Both the position numbers and the translations under genes were made by a program. Shown piece by piece: positions 7,540 through 14,227 of a stretch of 25,216 nucleotides of DNA. The notes under the pieces are model-generated. The model was not told where the DNA came from. It did not search any database and saw only the letters and a program-made list of their open reading frames with translations. This stretch comes from Thiosulfativibrio sp964387695 (GTDB lineage Bacteria; Pseudomonadota; Gammaproteobacteria; Thiomicrospirales; Thiomicrospiraceae). The stretch's first letter is position 1. Each line of letters starts with the position of its first letter. The DNA is taken from the NCBI GenBank assembly GCA_964387695.1, contig CAYLXI010000009.1, positions 1 through 25,216 of the forward strand, written 5' to 3'.

Positions 7540-8367
7540 TTAGATGTCTCTTAATAAAGCATTAATTCCTACTTTACTTAAGGTTTTTGCATCTACTTTT
7601 TTAACGATGACGGCACAATAAAGGCTGTAAGTTCCACATTTAGATGGCAGGTTTCCAGAAACCACTACAGAGCCAGCAGGAACACGACCATAATGAACTT
7701 CACCTGTTTCACGGTCAAAAATGCGTGTTGATTGACCTATATAAACACCCATTGAAATAACTGAACCTTCTTCAACAATAACTCCTTCAACGACCTCTGA
7801 GCGAGCACCGATGAAGCAGTTATCTTCAATGATGGTTGGAGAAGCTTGTAGAGGTTCTAAAACCCCTCCAATGCCTACACCACCAGAAAGATGAACATTT
7901 TTACCAATTTGAGCACATGAGCCTACGGTTGCCCAAGTATCCACCATAGAACCTTCTCCAACATAGGCTCCAATATTTACATAAGAAGGCATTAATACGG
8001 TTCTAGGGGCAATAAAAGAGCCACGACGAGCCATGGCAGGGGGAGCGACACGAATGCCTGATTTTTCAAAATCTTCTTGAGACCAGTTTACAAATTTAGA
8101 CGGCACTTTATCAAAATAACGGGTTTCGCAAGAGTCCATTACGGAGTTATTTTCTGTTCTAAAAGACAATAAAACAGCCTTTTTAAGCCATTCGTTAACT
8201 TTCCAGTTTCCTATAGAGACCTGCTCAGCAACACGCATTTTTCCAGAATCTAATAGTAAAATGGCTTCTTTAATGGCATTTTTAACTTCTGTAGATACAT
8301 TTTGTGGCGTAATTTCAGCTCTTTTCTCAAAGGCTTCTTCAATAATGTTTTGTAAGTTTGTTGACAT
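7540..8367 (-). CDS. dapD: Tetrahydrodipicolinate N-succinyltransferase
   Basis: This 275-residue enzyme (E. coli DapD: 274) transfers succinate from succinyl-CoA to tetrahydrodipicolinate, the step that begins the succinylase branch of lysine/meso-DAP synthesis. It has the N-terminal helical domain, then a left-handed beta-helix of hexapeptide repeats from about residue 100 to 235. The repeats include MPSYVNIGAYVGEGSMVDT, AQIGKNVHLSGGVGIGGV and CFIGARSEVVEGV. The C-terminus carries the usual YSLYCAVIVKKVD strand. AGGAAAT precedes the ATG. It heads the minus-strand wall-precursor operon. Its upstream region is occupied by repeat A1, which contains a TATAAT in the right direction (see promoter entry). 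Confidence 0.97.
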   Translation of the reverse strand: MSTNLQNIIEEAFEKRAEITPQNVSTEVKNAIKEAILLLDSGKMRVAEQVSIGNWKVNEWLKKAVLLSFRTENNSVMDSCETRYFDKVPSKFVNWSQEDFEKSGIRVAPPAMARRGSFIAPRTVLMPSYVNIGAYVGEGSMVDTWATVGSCAQIGKNVHLSGGVGIGGVLEPLQASPTIIEDNCFIGARSEVVEGVIVEEGSVISMGVYIGQSTRIFDRETGEVHYGRVPAGSVVVSGNLPSKCGTYSLYCAVIVKKVDAKTLSKVGINALLRDI

Positions 8368-8400
8368 GTTTATTTCCTGTTAAAATATGGCTATTCTAAA

Positions 8401-8551
8401 TCCCTACTTAGAAGAAAGATTATAGAATTCTAGAGATTGTTAGCTAGGAATTTGCAAAAAATATTAGCTTCACTCTTAGGTTAAGCGGGGATTTTCTGTT
8501 AATGTCTAGCGGGCAATGGCTGGTGCTATATGTCAGTTTTCTAAGTAGGGA
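8401..8551 (-). repeat. Family A inverted-repeat element, copy A1 (complete)
   Basis: Perfect 13-bp inverted ends TCCCTACTTAGAA (8401-8413) and its complement (8539-8551) enclose about 125 bp without a reading frame. Read on the minus strand, the interior aligns with copies A2 and A4. Next to one end is CATATAGCACCAGC (complement of about 8519-8532), then CCCGCTTAACCTA and GTGAAGC, then TTTTGCAAA, CCTAGCTAAC and CTCTAG before the other end. This shows a real family with a fixed left and right half rather than a chance hairpin. It separates dapD from the VOC gene and covers the leaders of both. Confidence 0.8.
8419..8424 (-). promoter_or_regulatory. Possible -10 element for dapD inside repeat A1
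   Basis: The minus strand reads TATAAT about 50 nt before the dapD ATG, in a good position and direction. There is no convincing TTGACA-like box 16-18 nt upstream, so this is a half-supported promoter. The matching site is not TATAAT in copies A2 and A4. Confidence 0.35.
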
Positions 8552-8601
8552 CTATGGGGCTATCAATAATATTGAAATTATATCATTTCTAAAGAGAAAA
8601 A

Positions 8602-8985
8602 ATGTCAAAAGTATTGGGGTTTGATCATGTAAGTGTGGTCGTAAAAAATGCAGAAGCATCATTAAAGTTTTATCAATCTTTATTAGGCTTACCTTTGTTG
8701 AAACGCCCTGACTTAGGTTTTTCTGGTTATTGGTTAGACTTGTTTTCAGGTCAAAGTTTGCATATCATGGAGCTTTCCAATCCTTGCGAAGGTTTGGTTA
8801 GGCCTAAACATGGTGGTCGAGATTTTCATTTTGCTTTGCAAGTTTCATCGGTTGATGATTATGTTGGTATTTTAGAGGAAAAAAAAGTATCTTATACTTG
8901 GAGCTTGTCTGGCAGAAAGGCTTTGTTTATAAGAGATATTGATGACAATGCATTTGAATTGTTTGAGGCGTGTAAAAATGCCTAG
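8602..8985 (+). CDS. VOC (glyoxalase/bleomycin-resistance fold) family protein
   Basis: This 127-residue protein has the two beta-alpha-beta-beta-beta modules of the vicinal oxygen chelate fold. The first opens with LGFDHVSVVVKN (residues 5-16), then FYQSLLGLPLL. The second starts at about residue 75 with DFHFALQVSSVDDY and ends with IRDIDDNAFELFEA. Candidate metal ligands are His9, a His in LHIME, His77 and the Glu in FELFE. This group includes glyoxalase I, dioxygenases, fosfomycin and bleomycin resistance proteins; the substrate cannot be told from sequence here. It stands alone between repeats A1 and A2, with a weak AGAGAAAA leader. Family certain, function open. Confidence 0.85.
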   Translation: MSKVLGFDHVSVVVKNAEASLKFYQSLLGLPLLKRPDLGFSGYWLDLFSGQSLHIMELSNPCEGLVRPKHGGRDFHFALQVSSVDDYVGILEEKKVSYTWSLSGRKALFIRDIDDNAFELFEACKNA

Positions 8986-9076
8986 TAGTCGAGATTGGTG
9001 CTCTAAATCTATGTTTAGAAACAAAGGTTAGGGTGCGAAATATTTATGAATAAAAGCGTATTGTATTAAAACCCAC

Positions 9077-9229
9077 ATCCCTGCTTAGAACGCTGGCATA
9101 TAGCACCACCCCTTGCCGACTATGCATTTGCAAAAAATGCCCGCCTCACCTAATGGGTGAGACTAAGATTTTTTACAAACTCCTAGTGAACAAGGGATTG
9201 CACTTTATATCCAATTTCTAAACAGGGAT
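9077..9229 (+). repeat. Family A inverted-repeat element, copy A2 (complete)
   Basis: The ends are ATCCCTGCTTAGAA (9077-9090) and TTTCTAAACAGGGAT (9215-9229), with outer flanks CCC and GGG that extend the symmetry. The interior holds the family marks in order: CATATAGCACCACC, ACTATGCATTTGCAAAAA, CCCGCCTCACCTA, ACAAACTCCTAGTGAACAA and GCACTTTATATCCAATTTC. It has no reading frame. The right end stops about 10 nt before the AAAGGAG ribosome site of the DUF3087-like gene, so it must lie in that gene's leader or promoter. Confidence 0.8.
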
Positions 9230-9248
9230 ACGGGTAAAAGGAGTAATA

Positions 9249-9779
9249 ATGTTTCAAATAAAAGAAATTGATCCCAAGGTTTATCGCAGTAAAACTAAGA
9301 AAGCGACTCTTATTGTAATGGGAATGTTTATTGTTATAGGGTTTTTAACAGCAACTTATGCTGTAAAATTATTTGGAGATTATAGTAATAATATTATTAT
9401 ATTAAATTTTCTAGGTGCTTTTGTTGGAATGGTCATAACCATGATGATTGTGAAATGGTTTTTAAAGGACAAGGCTTGGATGGCTGAAGCCATGTATGGT
9501 TGGGGCTTAAAACGAAATTTAATGTATGTTACGAATGTATTAGATAAGGTAAAAAAGGCATCTGAGTCAGGAAAGGATATAGAAGCAATGAAAATTTTGC
9601 GTTTTTACCACCTTGGTTTAACACAAATGTACCAGCTAGATAATAATAATCATGCGTTGATTGATTTAAAGGTTGAAAAACAAGCCCTAGAAACATCTTT
9701 AATTGAGCAGGGTATTGCAATAGAGCAAACTTCATTTGATTTTAAAAGCGTGGAAAGGTTTAAGTCTAAAAAATCGTAA
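9249..9779 (+). CDS. DUF3087-like two-helix membrane protein
   Basis: This 176-residue protein has a short charged N-terminus (FQIKEIDPKVYRSKTKKA), two membrane helices (about residues 20-41 and 49-67) and a soluble C-terminal half of about 100 residues rich in charged helix. The pattern, with the I-D-x-x-x-Y-R start followed by two helices, resembles the uncharacterised DUF3087 family of gammaproteobacteria; I base this on memory of the family, not on a search. The C-terminal half contains YHLGLTQMYQLDNNNHALIDL and likely folds in the cytoplasm. A strong AAAGGAG lies 6 nt before the ATG. It is a single gene with repeat A2 directly upstream and ends tail-to-tail with the FlhB-like gene. Confidence 0.7.
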   Translation: MFQIKEIDPKVYRSKTKKATLIVMGMFIVIGFLTATYAVKLFGDYSNNIIILNFLGAFVGMVITMMIVKWFLKDKAWMAEAMYGWGLKRNLMYVTNVLDKVKKASESGKDIEAMKILRFYHLGLTQMYQLDNNNHALIDLKVEKQALETSLIEQGIAIEQTSFDFKSVERFKSKKS

Positions 9780-9842
9780 TTATTTTAAATTTTTTTGCAC
9801 CCCGCGTCTCACCCATCAGTACAAAGGTTTGGTGCTGTTTAA

Positions 9843-10142
9843 TTATTGTTTGTCGAGCAAGATCTTGTCGGAGAGTTGGTAGGCAAAAATTAAAACTTGG
9901 GCAATAGCTTCATAAAGCTCTTCTGGTATTTGATCGTCTATTTCAACCTGGCTCAAAAGCTCAACAAGTTGCTTGTCTGTTTGGAGAGGGATATTGTGAT
10001 CTAAAGCAATTTGTATGATTTGTTTAGCCATTAACCCGCTACCTTTAGCTGTTACTTTGGGAGCAGACATTTTTTTTGTGTCATATTTCAAAGAAATAGC
10101 AATGGTTTGGTCAAGAGTGATAGTTGCGGGGTTTTTGGGCAT
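9843..10142 (-). CDS. Free-standing FlhB C-terminal domain protein (FhlB/FlhX-type)
   Basis: This 99-residue protein aligns with the cytoplasmic C-terminal domain of the flagellar export gate protein FlhB (EscU/YscU family). It reads AISLKYDTKKMSAPKVTAKG, LMAKQIIQIALDHNIPL, VELLSQVEIDDQIPEELY and IAQVLIFAYQL. The membrane domain is absent, and the autocleavage motif NPTH that precedes this region in FlhB is missing. Such small FlhB-like proteins are known in other flagellated bacteria, where some can stand in for part of FlhB or affect the hook-to-filament export switch. It follows the STAS gene by 16 nt, so the two are probably co-transcribed. No fliK or other export gene lies in view. Confidence 0.88.
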   Translation of the reverse strand: MPKNPATITLDQTIAISLKYDTKKMSAPKVTAKGSGLMAKQIIQIALDHNIPLQTDKQLVELLSQVEIDDQIPEELYEAIAQVLIFAYQLSDKILLDKQ

Positions 10143-10158
10143 AAAAATTATTTAAATA

Positions 10159-10437
10159 CTAGGGTAACTGCAGTTTTTTAGTTAACCCGATTTGTTTGGC
10201 ACTGGCGCTCAGCACTTCTGTAGGATCTTCCCAGTGGATGGTTTTTCCAGAAGAGGTAGCATAATTTATTAAGGCAAGCAGTACCTGTAATCCAGAAGTA
10301 TCAATGGCTTCTACTTGGCTTGCATTGATTTTTAAATTTTCTATGCTTGACTGAAACGATATTTTTAAATTCCCGTATTGGGCTTCAATATGGTGAATGG
10401 TTAAACTTTCAGGTAGGTTTATAGTTGTTTCACTCAT
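10159..10437 (-). CDS. STAS-domain protein (anti-sigma-antagonist type)
   Basis: This 92-residue single-domain protein matches the SpoIIAA/STAS fold. After two beta strands it has EAIDTSGLQVLLALINYA (about 44-61), where Ser48 in DTSGLQ is the position phosphorylated in regulatory STAS proteins, then WEDPTEVLSASAKQIGL. In many proteobacteria such small STAS proteins are encoded in chemotaxis clusters; others act in partner-switching with anti-sigma kinases. Here the only partner is the FlhB-domain gene 16 nt downstream, which points to motility, but this is context only. AAAAGG precedes the ATG. No kinase or phosphatase partner gene is in the window. Confidence 0.85.
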   Translation of the reverse strand: MSETTINLPESLTIHHIEAQYGNLKISFQSSIENLKINASQVEAIDTSGLQVLLALINYATSSGKTIHWEDPTEVLSASAKQIGLTKKLQLP

Positions 10438-10466
10438 GTTATAACCTTTTAGTTAAATAGTTGATA

Positions 10467-10517
10467 ACGCCTATCGAACAAGCTCTAGCACCCTATATCC
10501 AATTTCTAAATAGGGAT
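10467..10517 (+). repeat. Family A element, copy A3 (right half only)
   Basis: This stretch reads ACGCCTATCGAACAAGCTCTAG, GCACCCTATATCC and AATTTCTAAATAGGGAT. It matches the right halves of A2 and A4 almost base for base. The left half is missing. It lies at the start of the 10438-10822 gap, upstream of the STAS gene on its minus-strand side. It may contribute to that gene's promoter region. Confidence 0.75.
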
Positions 10518-10608
10518 TTGGAGTTGTATATATATTTACTGCCTGATAATTAATAGGGTTAAATTAGGGGGGCAGTTATGGAATCTCTAATTGTTCTATA
10601 CGGGCTAA

Positions 10609-10670
10609 AATATAGGCACTTTTTTTCTCCGTAAAATTCTAATCGCGGTTATCAAGTGCTTCCTTAGGAA
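10609..10670 (+). repeat. Family B element, right-end fragment joined to B2
   Basis: The sequence runs from ATATAGGCACTTTTTTTCTCC through AATTCTAATCGCGGTTATC to CTTCCTTAGGAAG. It matches the right end of B1 (complement of 4525-4558) and, near ATATAGGCACTTTTT, the interior of B3. It ends exactly where the left tip of B2 begins, so the two share the CCTTAGGAAG tip in a head-to-tail junction. Confidence 0.65.
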
Positions 10671-10829
10671 GAACTTAATAGCTAAGATTATTTTATACTG
10701 GCTAAACGAGCCGATATTTTCACTGCAATTCGTTGCAATAGCTAGCTATTACGCCTCATTTCAGCACAAATAGCGACTCGTTTTTCTCAGCCTAATTCTA
10801 ACCTTAGTTGTTAAGCTCTTCCCTAAGGA
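10661..10829 (+). repeat. Family B inverted-repeat element, copy B2 (complete)
   Basis: The left tip is CCTTAGGAAGAACTTAATAG followed by CTAAGATTATTTTATACTGG. The right tip is CTTAGTTGTTAAGC and CTTCCCTAAGG, an imperfect inverted copy of the left. In the middle are ATATTTTCACTGCAATTCG and the palindrome AATAGCTAGCTATT (10737-10750), then ACGCCTCATTT. It matches B1 (inverted) along its length and B3 (inverted) over the left half. No reading frame. The right tip overlaps the pdxH stop codon. Confidence 0.8.
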
Positions 10830-11473
10830 GATAGTCGTGAAATTGACCAGGCCTGGTTATTTTGTAGATCCTTGGTGTATTGAAAGCGATCATGAAGACG
10901 ATTTTCACGCCCCTGCCAAAATTCAAATAAAGTGGGTTTTAATATGTACCCTCCCCAGTGTTCAGGACAGGTAATTTGCTCTCCATTATAATTATTTTCG
11001 GCAATTAAAAAGTTAAGTTCAAGTGTTTTTCGACCTGGTACGATTTGGCTTTGTTTTGAAATGGTTGCTGCCAGTTGGCTGTCGAGTGGACGGCTTTGAA
11101 AGTAAGTTTGAGAAATTTCAGGAGAGGTTTTTTCAATAATGCCTTCAATACTGATTTGGCGATCTTGTTCAGGCCAAAAAAATAACACTGAAGCTTTTGG
11201 GTTTTGTGCTAAATCTTGACCCTTTTGACTTTCATAATGGGTATAAAAAACCAGCCCCTTATCTATCTCTTTTAGCAGCACAATTCTACTATGAGGCTGT
11301 AAGTTAGCGTCTACGGTAGAAAGCGTCATGGCAGTTGGGTCTTTTATTGTTGAATTATGGGCAATATCTAACCACTCGTTAAACTGAAGGAAAGGGTCTA
11401 AATGGATGTCTTCACGGTTTAATTGAGAAAATTTATATTCGCGCCTTTCTTCTTTGTAGTCTTTGTTTGGCAT
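10823..11473 (-). CDS. pdxH: Pyridoxine/pyridoxamine 5'-phosphate oxidase
   Basis: This 216-residue FMN enzyme (E. coli: 218) oxidises pyridoxine or pyridoxamine 5'-phosphate to pyridoxal 5'-phosphate in the cytoplasm. Signatures include REYKFSQLNREDI near the start, MTLSTVDANLQPHSRIVLLK (44-63), GLVFYTHYESQKGQDL, the FFWPEQDRQISIEG strand, RPLDSQLAA, and the C-terminal HDRFQY segment ending in SRLSP, the usual R-L-x-P end. It is divergent from parE; the parE promoter overlaps its start codon region. The stop TAG (10823-10825) lies in the right tip of repeat B2. An ACCAGGCCTGGT palindrome is embedded in the codons for NNQAW. Confidence 0.95.
   Translation of the reverse strand: MPNKDYKEERREYKFSQLNREDIHLDPFLQFNEWLDIAHNSTIKDPTAMTLSTVDANLQPHSRIVLLKEIDKGLVFYTHYESQKGQDLAQNPKASVLFFWPEQDRQISIEGIIEKTSPEISQTYFQSRPLDSQLAATISKQSQIVPGRKTLELNFLIAENNYNGEQITCPEHWGGYILKPTLFEFWQGRENRLHDRFQYTKDLQNNQAWSISRLSP
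10846..10857. repeat. Palindrome ACCAGGCCTGGT, copy 2 (inside pdxH)
   Basis: This exact 12-bp palindrome near the 3' end of pdxH encodes part of Asn-Gln-Ala-Trp on the minus strand. It lies 17 nt from the end of repeat B2. Copy 1 likewise touches repeat B1, but copies 3 and 4 are not next to any repeat element. Confidence 0.85.
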
Positions 11474-11495
11474 TATTAAGTCTTCCTGATATTAT
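11467..11495 (+). promoter_or_regulatory. Sigma-70-type promoter of parE
   Basis: TTGGCA (11467-11472) and TATTAT (11490-11495) are separated by exactly 17 nt, a close match to the consensus. Transcription would begin near 11502 and leave a leader of about 49 nt before the GTG at 11551. The -35 overlaps the first codons of divergent pdxH. This supports the downstream parE start. Confidence 0.7.
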
Positions 11496-11550
11496 ACTGT
11501 TTAGTTATTTTAAATCATATTCTACACAATTTGTTAGGAGTTTTAACCTT

Positions 11551-13434
11551 GTGAATCAATCTTATGACGCATCTGAAATTGAAGTTTTGACAGGTTTAGA
11601 TCCTGTGCGTAAGCGTCCAGGAATGTATACGGATACGACTAGACCTAATCATTTAGCTCAAGAGGTGATTGATAACAGTGTTGATGAGGTTATTGCGGGC
11701 TATGCCACGGAAATTATGGTCACGCATTATATGGATGGTTCTATTTCTGTTGAAGACAATGGTCGTGGTATTCCTGTTGATATTCATCCAGAAGAAAGTT
11801 TGTCTGGTGTTGAGTTAATTATGACAAGGTTGCATGCGGGCGGAAAATTTTCTAATCAAGCTTATCAATTTTCTGGTGGCTTGCACGGTGTTGGAATTTC
11901 TGTGGTTAATGCACTGTCTAAGCGTGTAGAAATTCAAATTAAGCGAGATAGTAAAATCTATAAAATTGTTTTTGAAAAGGGTGAGGTAGTAGACCCTTTA
12001 GAATCAATAGGCAAAGTAGGTAAAAATAATACGGGGACAAAACTGCATTTCTGGCCAGAAGCTAGTTTTTTTGATAGCCCTAAATATGCTTTAAAAAAGT
12101 TAAAACATTTACTTAGGGCTAAAGCAGTGTTAAGCCCAAATTTAAAAATGACTTTTGTAGATGAGGTTGCTAAAGAAACAAAAGTTTGGCAGTATACAAA
12201 TGGGTTAAAAGATTATCTTGAGCTTTCTTTAAATAATATAGAGCGAGCTTCTCTAGAAGCGTTTGTAGGGGAAGCTGATACTGAAAATGAAGGGGTTTCT
12301 TGGGCATTATCTTGGTTGTTAGAACCGTCAGAAATTCTACTAGAAAGCTATGTTAATCTTATTCCTACTCCGCAAGGAGGAACGCATGTTAATGGTTTGC
12401 GTTCGGGAACAACAGAGGCTATTAAGGAGTTTTGTGAATTTCATAATTTGCTTCCAAGAGGTGTTAAGCTAACTCCTGATGATGTTTGGCAAAATGTTGC
12501 TTTTGTTTTATCCGCTAAAGTTAGAGATCCTCAGTTTGCAGGTCAAACGAAAGAAAGACTTTCTTCAAGAGAATGTGTAGCTTTTATCTCAGGGGTAGTT
12601 AAAGACAGTTTAAGTTTATGGCTTAATCAAAATCTAAATACAGCAGAAAAAATTGCTGAAATTGTGATTGATAATGCTCAACGCCGTAGTAAAAAAGCAA
12701 AAAAAATAAGGCGTAAAAAAATCACTTATGGCCCTGCATTGCCAGGAAAACTGGCGGATTGCACAGAATCTGATTTGACCAGAACGGAGTTATTTTTGGT
12801 TGAAGGAGATTCTGCTGGAGGTTCAGCTAAGCAGGCGAGAGATAAATCTTTTCAAGCAATTATGCCTTTGCGAGGTAAGATTTTAAATACTTGGGAGGTA
12901 GATGTTTCTCAGGTTTTGGCTTCAAATGAAATACATGATATTTCTGTTGCGATAGGTATGGATCCTGGCTCGGAGGATTTAAGTGGTTTGCGTTATGGTA
13001 AAATTTGTATTTTGGCTGATGCTGATTCAGATGGAGCTCATATTGCAACTTTAATCTGTGCTTTGTTTGTTAAGCATTTTCCTTCTTTGGTTGAGCAGGG
13101 TCATGTTTATGTTTCTATGCCGCCTTTATATCGTATTGATGTAGGTAAGAAGGTGTTTTATGCCTTAGATGAATTTGAACGCCAGGGAATTTTAGATCGT
13201 ATAGAAACAGAAAAAATGTCAGGTAAGGTTCAGGTAACGCGTTTTAAAGGTTTAGGGGAGATGAATCCAGGACAATTAAGAGAAACGACTATGATGCCTG
13301 AAACTAGAAGGCTTATTCAGTTGTCCTTAGATTTAGATACCACTGATTTGGTTATGGATATGTTGTTAGCTAAAAAGCGTTCAGGAGATAGAAAAGTTTG
13401 GCTTGAAGAAAAGGGTGATTTAGCTCAAGTTTAG
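11551..13434 (+). CDS. parE: DNA topoisomerase IV subunit B
   Basis: This 627-residue ATPase subunit of topoisomerase IV (E. coli: 630) powers decatenation of daughter chromosomes. In order it has the GHKL ATPase motifs QEVIDNSVDEVIAG (Glu38, Asn42), VEDNGRGIP and GGLHGVGISVVNALS, then the transducer. The Toprim domain follows, with LFLVEGDSAGGSAKQARD, MPLRGKILNTWEV and LADADSDGAHI, and the C-terminal FKGLGEMNPGQL. I chose the GTG at 11551 because E. coli ParE aligns from there, AGGAG lies 10 nt upstream, and the frame's earlier ATG (11467) would fall on the promoter. The uninterrupted plus strand continues to the convergent PilZ gene, so parE is probably monocistronic. Confidence 0.97.
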   Translation: MNQSYDASEIEVLTGLDPVRKRPGMYTDTTRPNHLAQEVIDNSVDEVIAGYATEIMVTHYMDGSISVEDNGRGIPVDIHPEESLSGVELIMTRLHAGGKFSNQAYQFSGGLHGVGISVVNALSKRVEIQIKRDSKIYKIVFEKGEVVDPLESIGKVGKNNTGTKLHFWPEASFFDSPKYALKKLKHLLRAKAVLSPNLKMTFVDEVAKETKVWQYTNGLKDYLELSLNNIERASLEAFVGEADTENEGVSWALSWLLEPSEILLESYVNLIPTPQGGTHVNGLRSGTTEAIKEFCEFHNLLPRGVKLTPDDVWQNVAFVLSAKVRDPQFAGQTKERLSSRECVAFISGVVKDSLSLWLNQNLNTAEKIAEIVIDNAQRRSKKAKKIRRKKITYGPALPGKLADCTESDLTRTELFLVEGDSAGGSAKQARDKSFQAIMPLRGKILNTWEVDVSQVLASNEIHDISVAIGMDPGSEDLSGLRYGKICILADADSDGAHIATLICALFVKHFPSLVEQGHVYVSMPPLYRIDVGKKVFYALDEFERQGILDRIETEKMSGKVQVTRFKGLGEMNPGQLRETTMMPETRRLIQLSLDLDTTDLVMDMLLAKKRSGDRKVWLEEKGDLAQV

Positions 13435-13461
13435 CTTTGTTTTAGTTGTTAAAAGGCTTAT

Positions 13462-13800
13462 TTAGTAAAGGGCGACACGAGTTTTAGACATAAACTCTTG
13501 AATTGCCATTTTATAGGGGGAAGAAACTTCCGTAAATTTTAGTCCAATTAAATATTGCTGCTTTACTTTATCGCTATGAATTACCTTCCCTTGTAGCTCA
13601 AGTTCTGAGTTAATATTAGAGGTAGGCAGAGAGAATTTAATATCAATAGTTTCTCCTATTTCTAAAGCTTTATTTGAAATAAACCCAGAGCCATACATAG
13701 AAAGGTTTATCATTTTTCCCTTTTCTTGTGCCTTACGGTGGAGAAAAGTAATGGGTTTAGAAACTGAAATTCTATCTGTATTTCGTTGATAATTTTTCAT
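13462..13800 (-). CDS. PilZ-domain c-di-GMP-binding protein
   Basis: This 112-residue single-domain protein carries both halves of the PilZ cyclic-di-GMP site: RNTDR (Arg6-Arg10, the RxxxR motif) and NLSMYG (Asn32-Gly37, the D/NxSxxG motif), placed as in binding-competent PilZ proteins. The remaining beta strands (SELELQGKVIHSD, YLIGLKFTEV) and the C-terminal helix are visible. It should therefore sense c-di-GMP and act on a partner in motility, adhesion or pilus function; the partner is unknown. It is encoded convergently to parE. The upstream gap holds repeat A4, so its promoter must lie within or next to that element. Confidence 0.9.
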   Translation of the reverse strand: MKNYQRNTDRISVSKPITFLHRKAQEKGKMINLSMYGSGFISNKALEIGETIDIKFSLPTSNINSELELQGKVIHSDKVKQQYLIGLKFTEVSSPYKMAIQEFMSKTRVALY

Positions 13801-13866
13801 GATATGTCATCTATTTATTTGCTAAGTATGGTCTTGTTTTTAAAGGAGTTCATCTTTATAACCCCT

Positions 13867-14024
13867 ATCCCTACTTAGAAAGCGGACACATAGCACCAGC
13901 GCGCACTATGCATTCACAAAAATACCCGCTTAACTTACGGCTAACGCCTAGTGAAGCAATTGTTCTTTTGCAAACGCCTAGCGAACAAGCTCTAGCACTC
14001 TATCTTCAGTTTATAAGTAGGGGT
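13867..14024 (+). repeat. Family A inverted-repeat element, copy A4 (complete)
   Basis: The left end is ATCCCTACTTAGAAA (13867-13881) followed by CACATAGCACCAGC. The right end is TTATAAGTAGGGGT after AACAAGCTCTAGCACTC. The outer flanks AACCCCT and AGGGGTTAGGG extend the symmetry. The interior has ACTATGCATTCACAAAAAT, CCCGCTTAACTTACGG, CCTAGTGAAGC and GCAAACGCCTAGCGAAC. It contains no reading frame and lies between the divergent PilZ and HMA genes. Confidence 0.8.
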
Positions 14025-14035
14025 TAGGGTTTAAT

Positions 14036-14121
14036 TATTATTGTTTTATTTTTTGTCAATATATAGTAGATGGCTTTTAGATTTCTCTTTAGCATATAAT
14101 TCTAGATTAGTGCTTAACTTT
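14036..14121 (+). promoter_or_regulatory. AT-rich spacer with a -10-like TATAAT ahead of the HMA-parC pair
   Basis: This stretch between repeats A4 and A5 is AT-rich and non-coding. TATAAT occurs at 14095-14100 in the direction of the HMA gene and parC. No good TTGACA-like box sits 16-18 nt before it; TTGTCA at 14053-14058 is too far upstream to pair with it. It is the best promoter candidate for the operon, but weak. Confidence 0.35.
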
Positions 14122-14168
14122 AATCTCTATTTAGAAAGTGGGTATATATTTTACTCCTAGCTAACAAG
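14122..14168 (+). repeat. Family A element, copy A5 (internally deleted remnant)
   Basis: The left end TAATCTCTATTTAGAAAG with GGGTATATA is followed at once by CCTAGCTAACAAGA, which belongs to the right half in complete copies. The middle is missing and the right tip is not recognisable. It sits about 60 nt before the HMA gene. Confidence 0.55.
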
Positions 14169-14227
14169 AGATTCTTGTAAGTGCCCTTTCAGGGTTAAAT
14201 GATAAACTTAAAATGAGGTAAATTCTA

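Noticed and set aside
9800..9840. GCACC...GGTGC pair between the DUF3087-like gene and the FlhB-like gene, as a bidirectional terminator or family A remnant
   Set aside because: The stem is 5 bp with a loop of more than 20 nt, and the similarity to A2 (CCCGCxTCACC) is too short to claim.
8401..14168. Repeats read as a CRISPR array
   Set aside because: The copies are kilobases apart, have inverted ends and no regular unique spacers; no cas genes.
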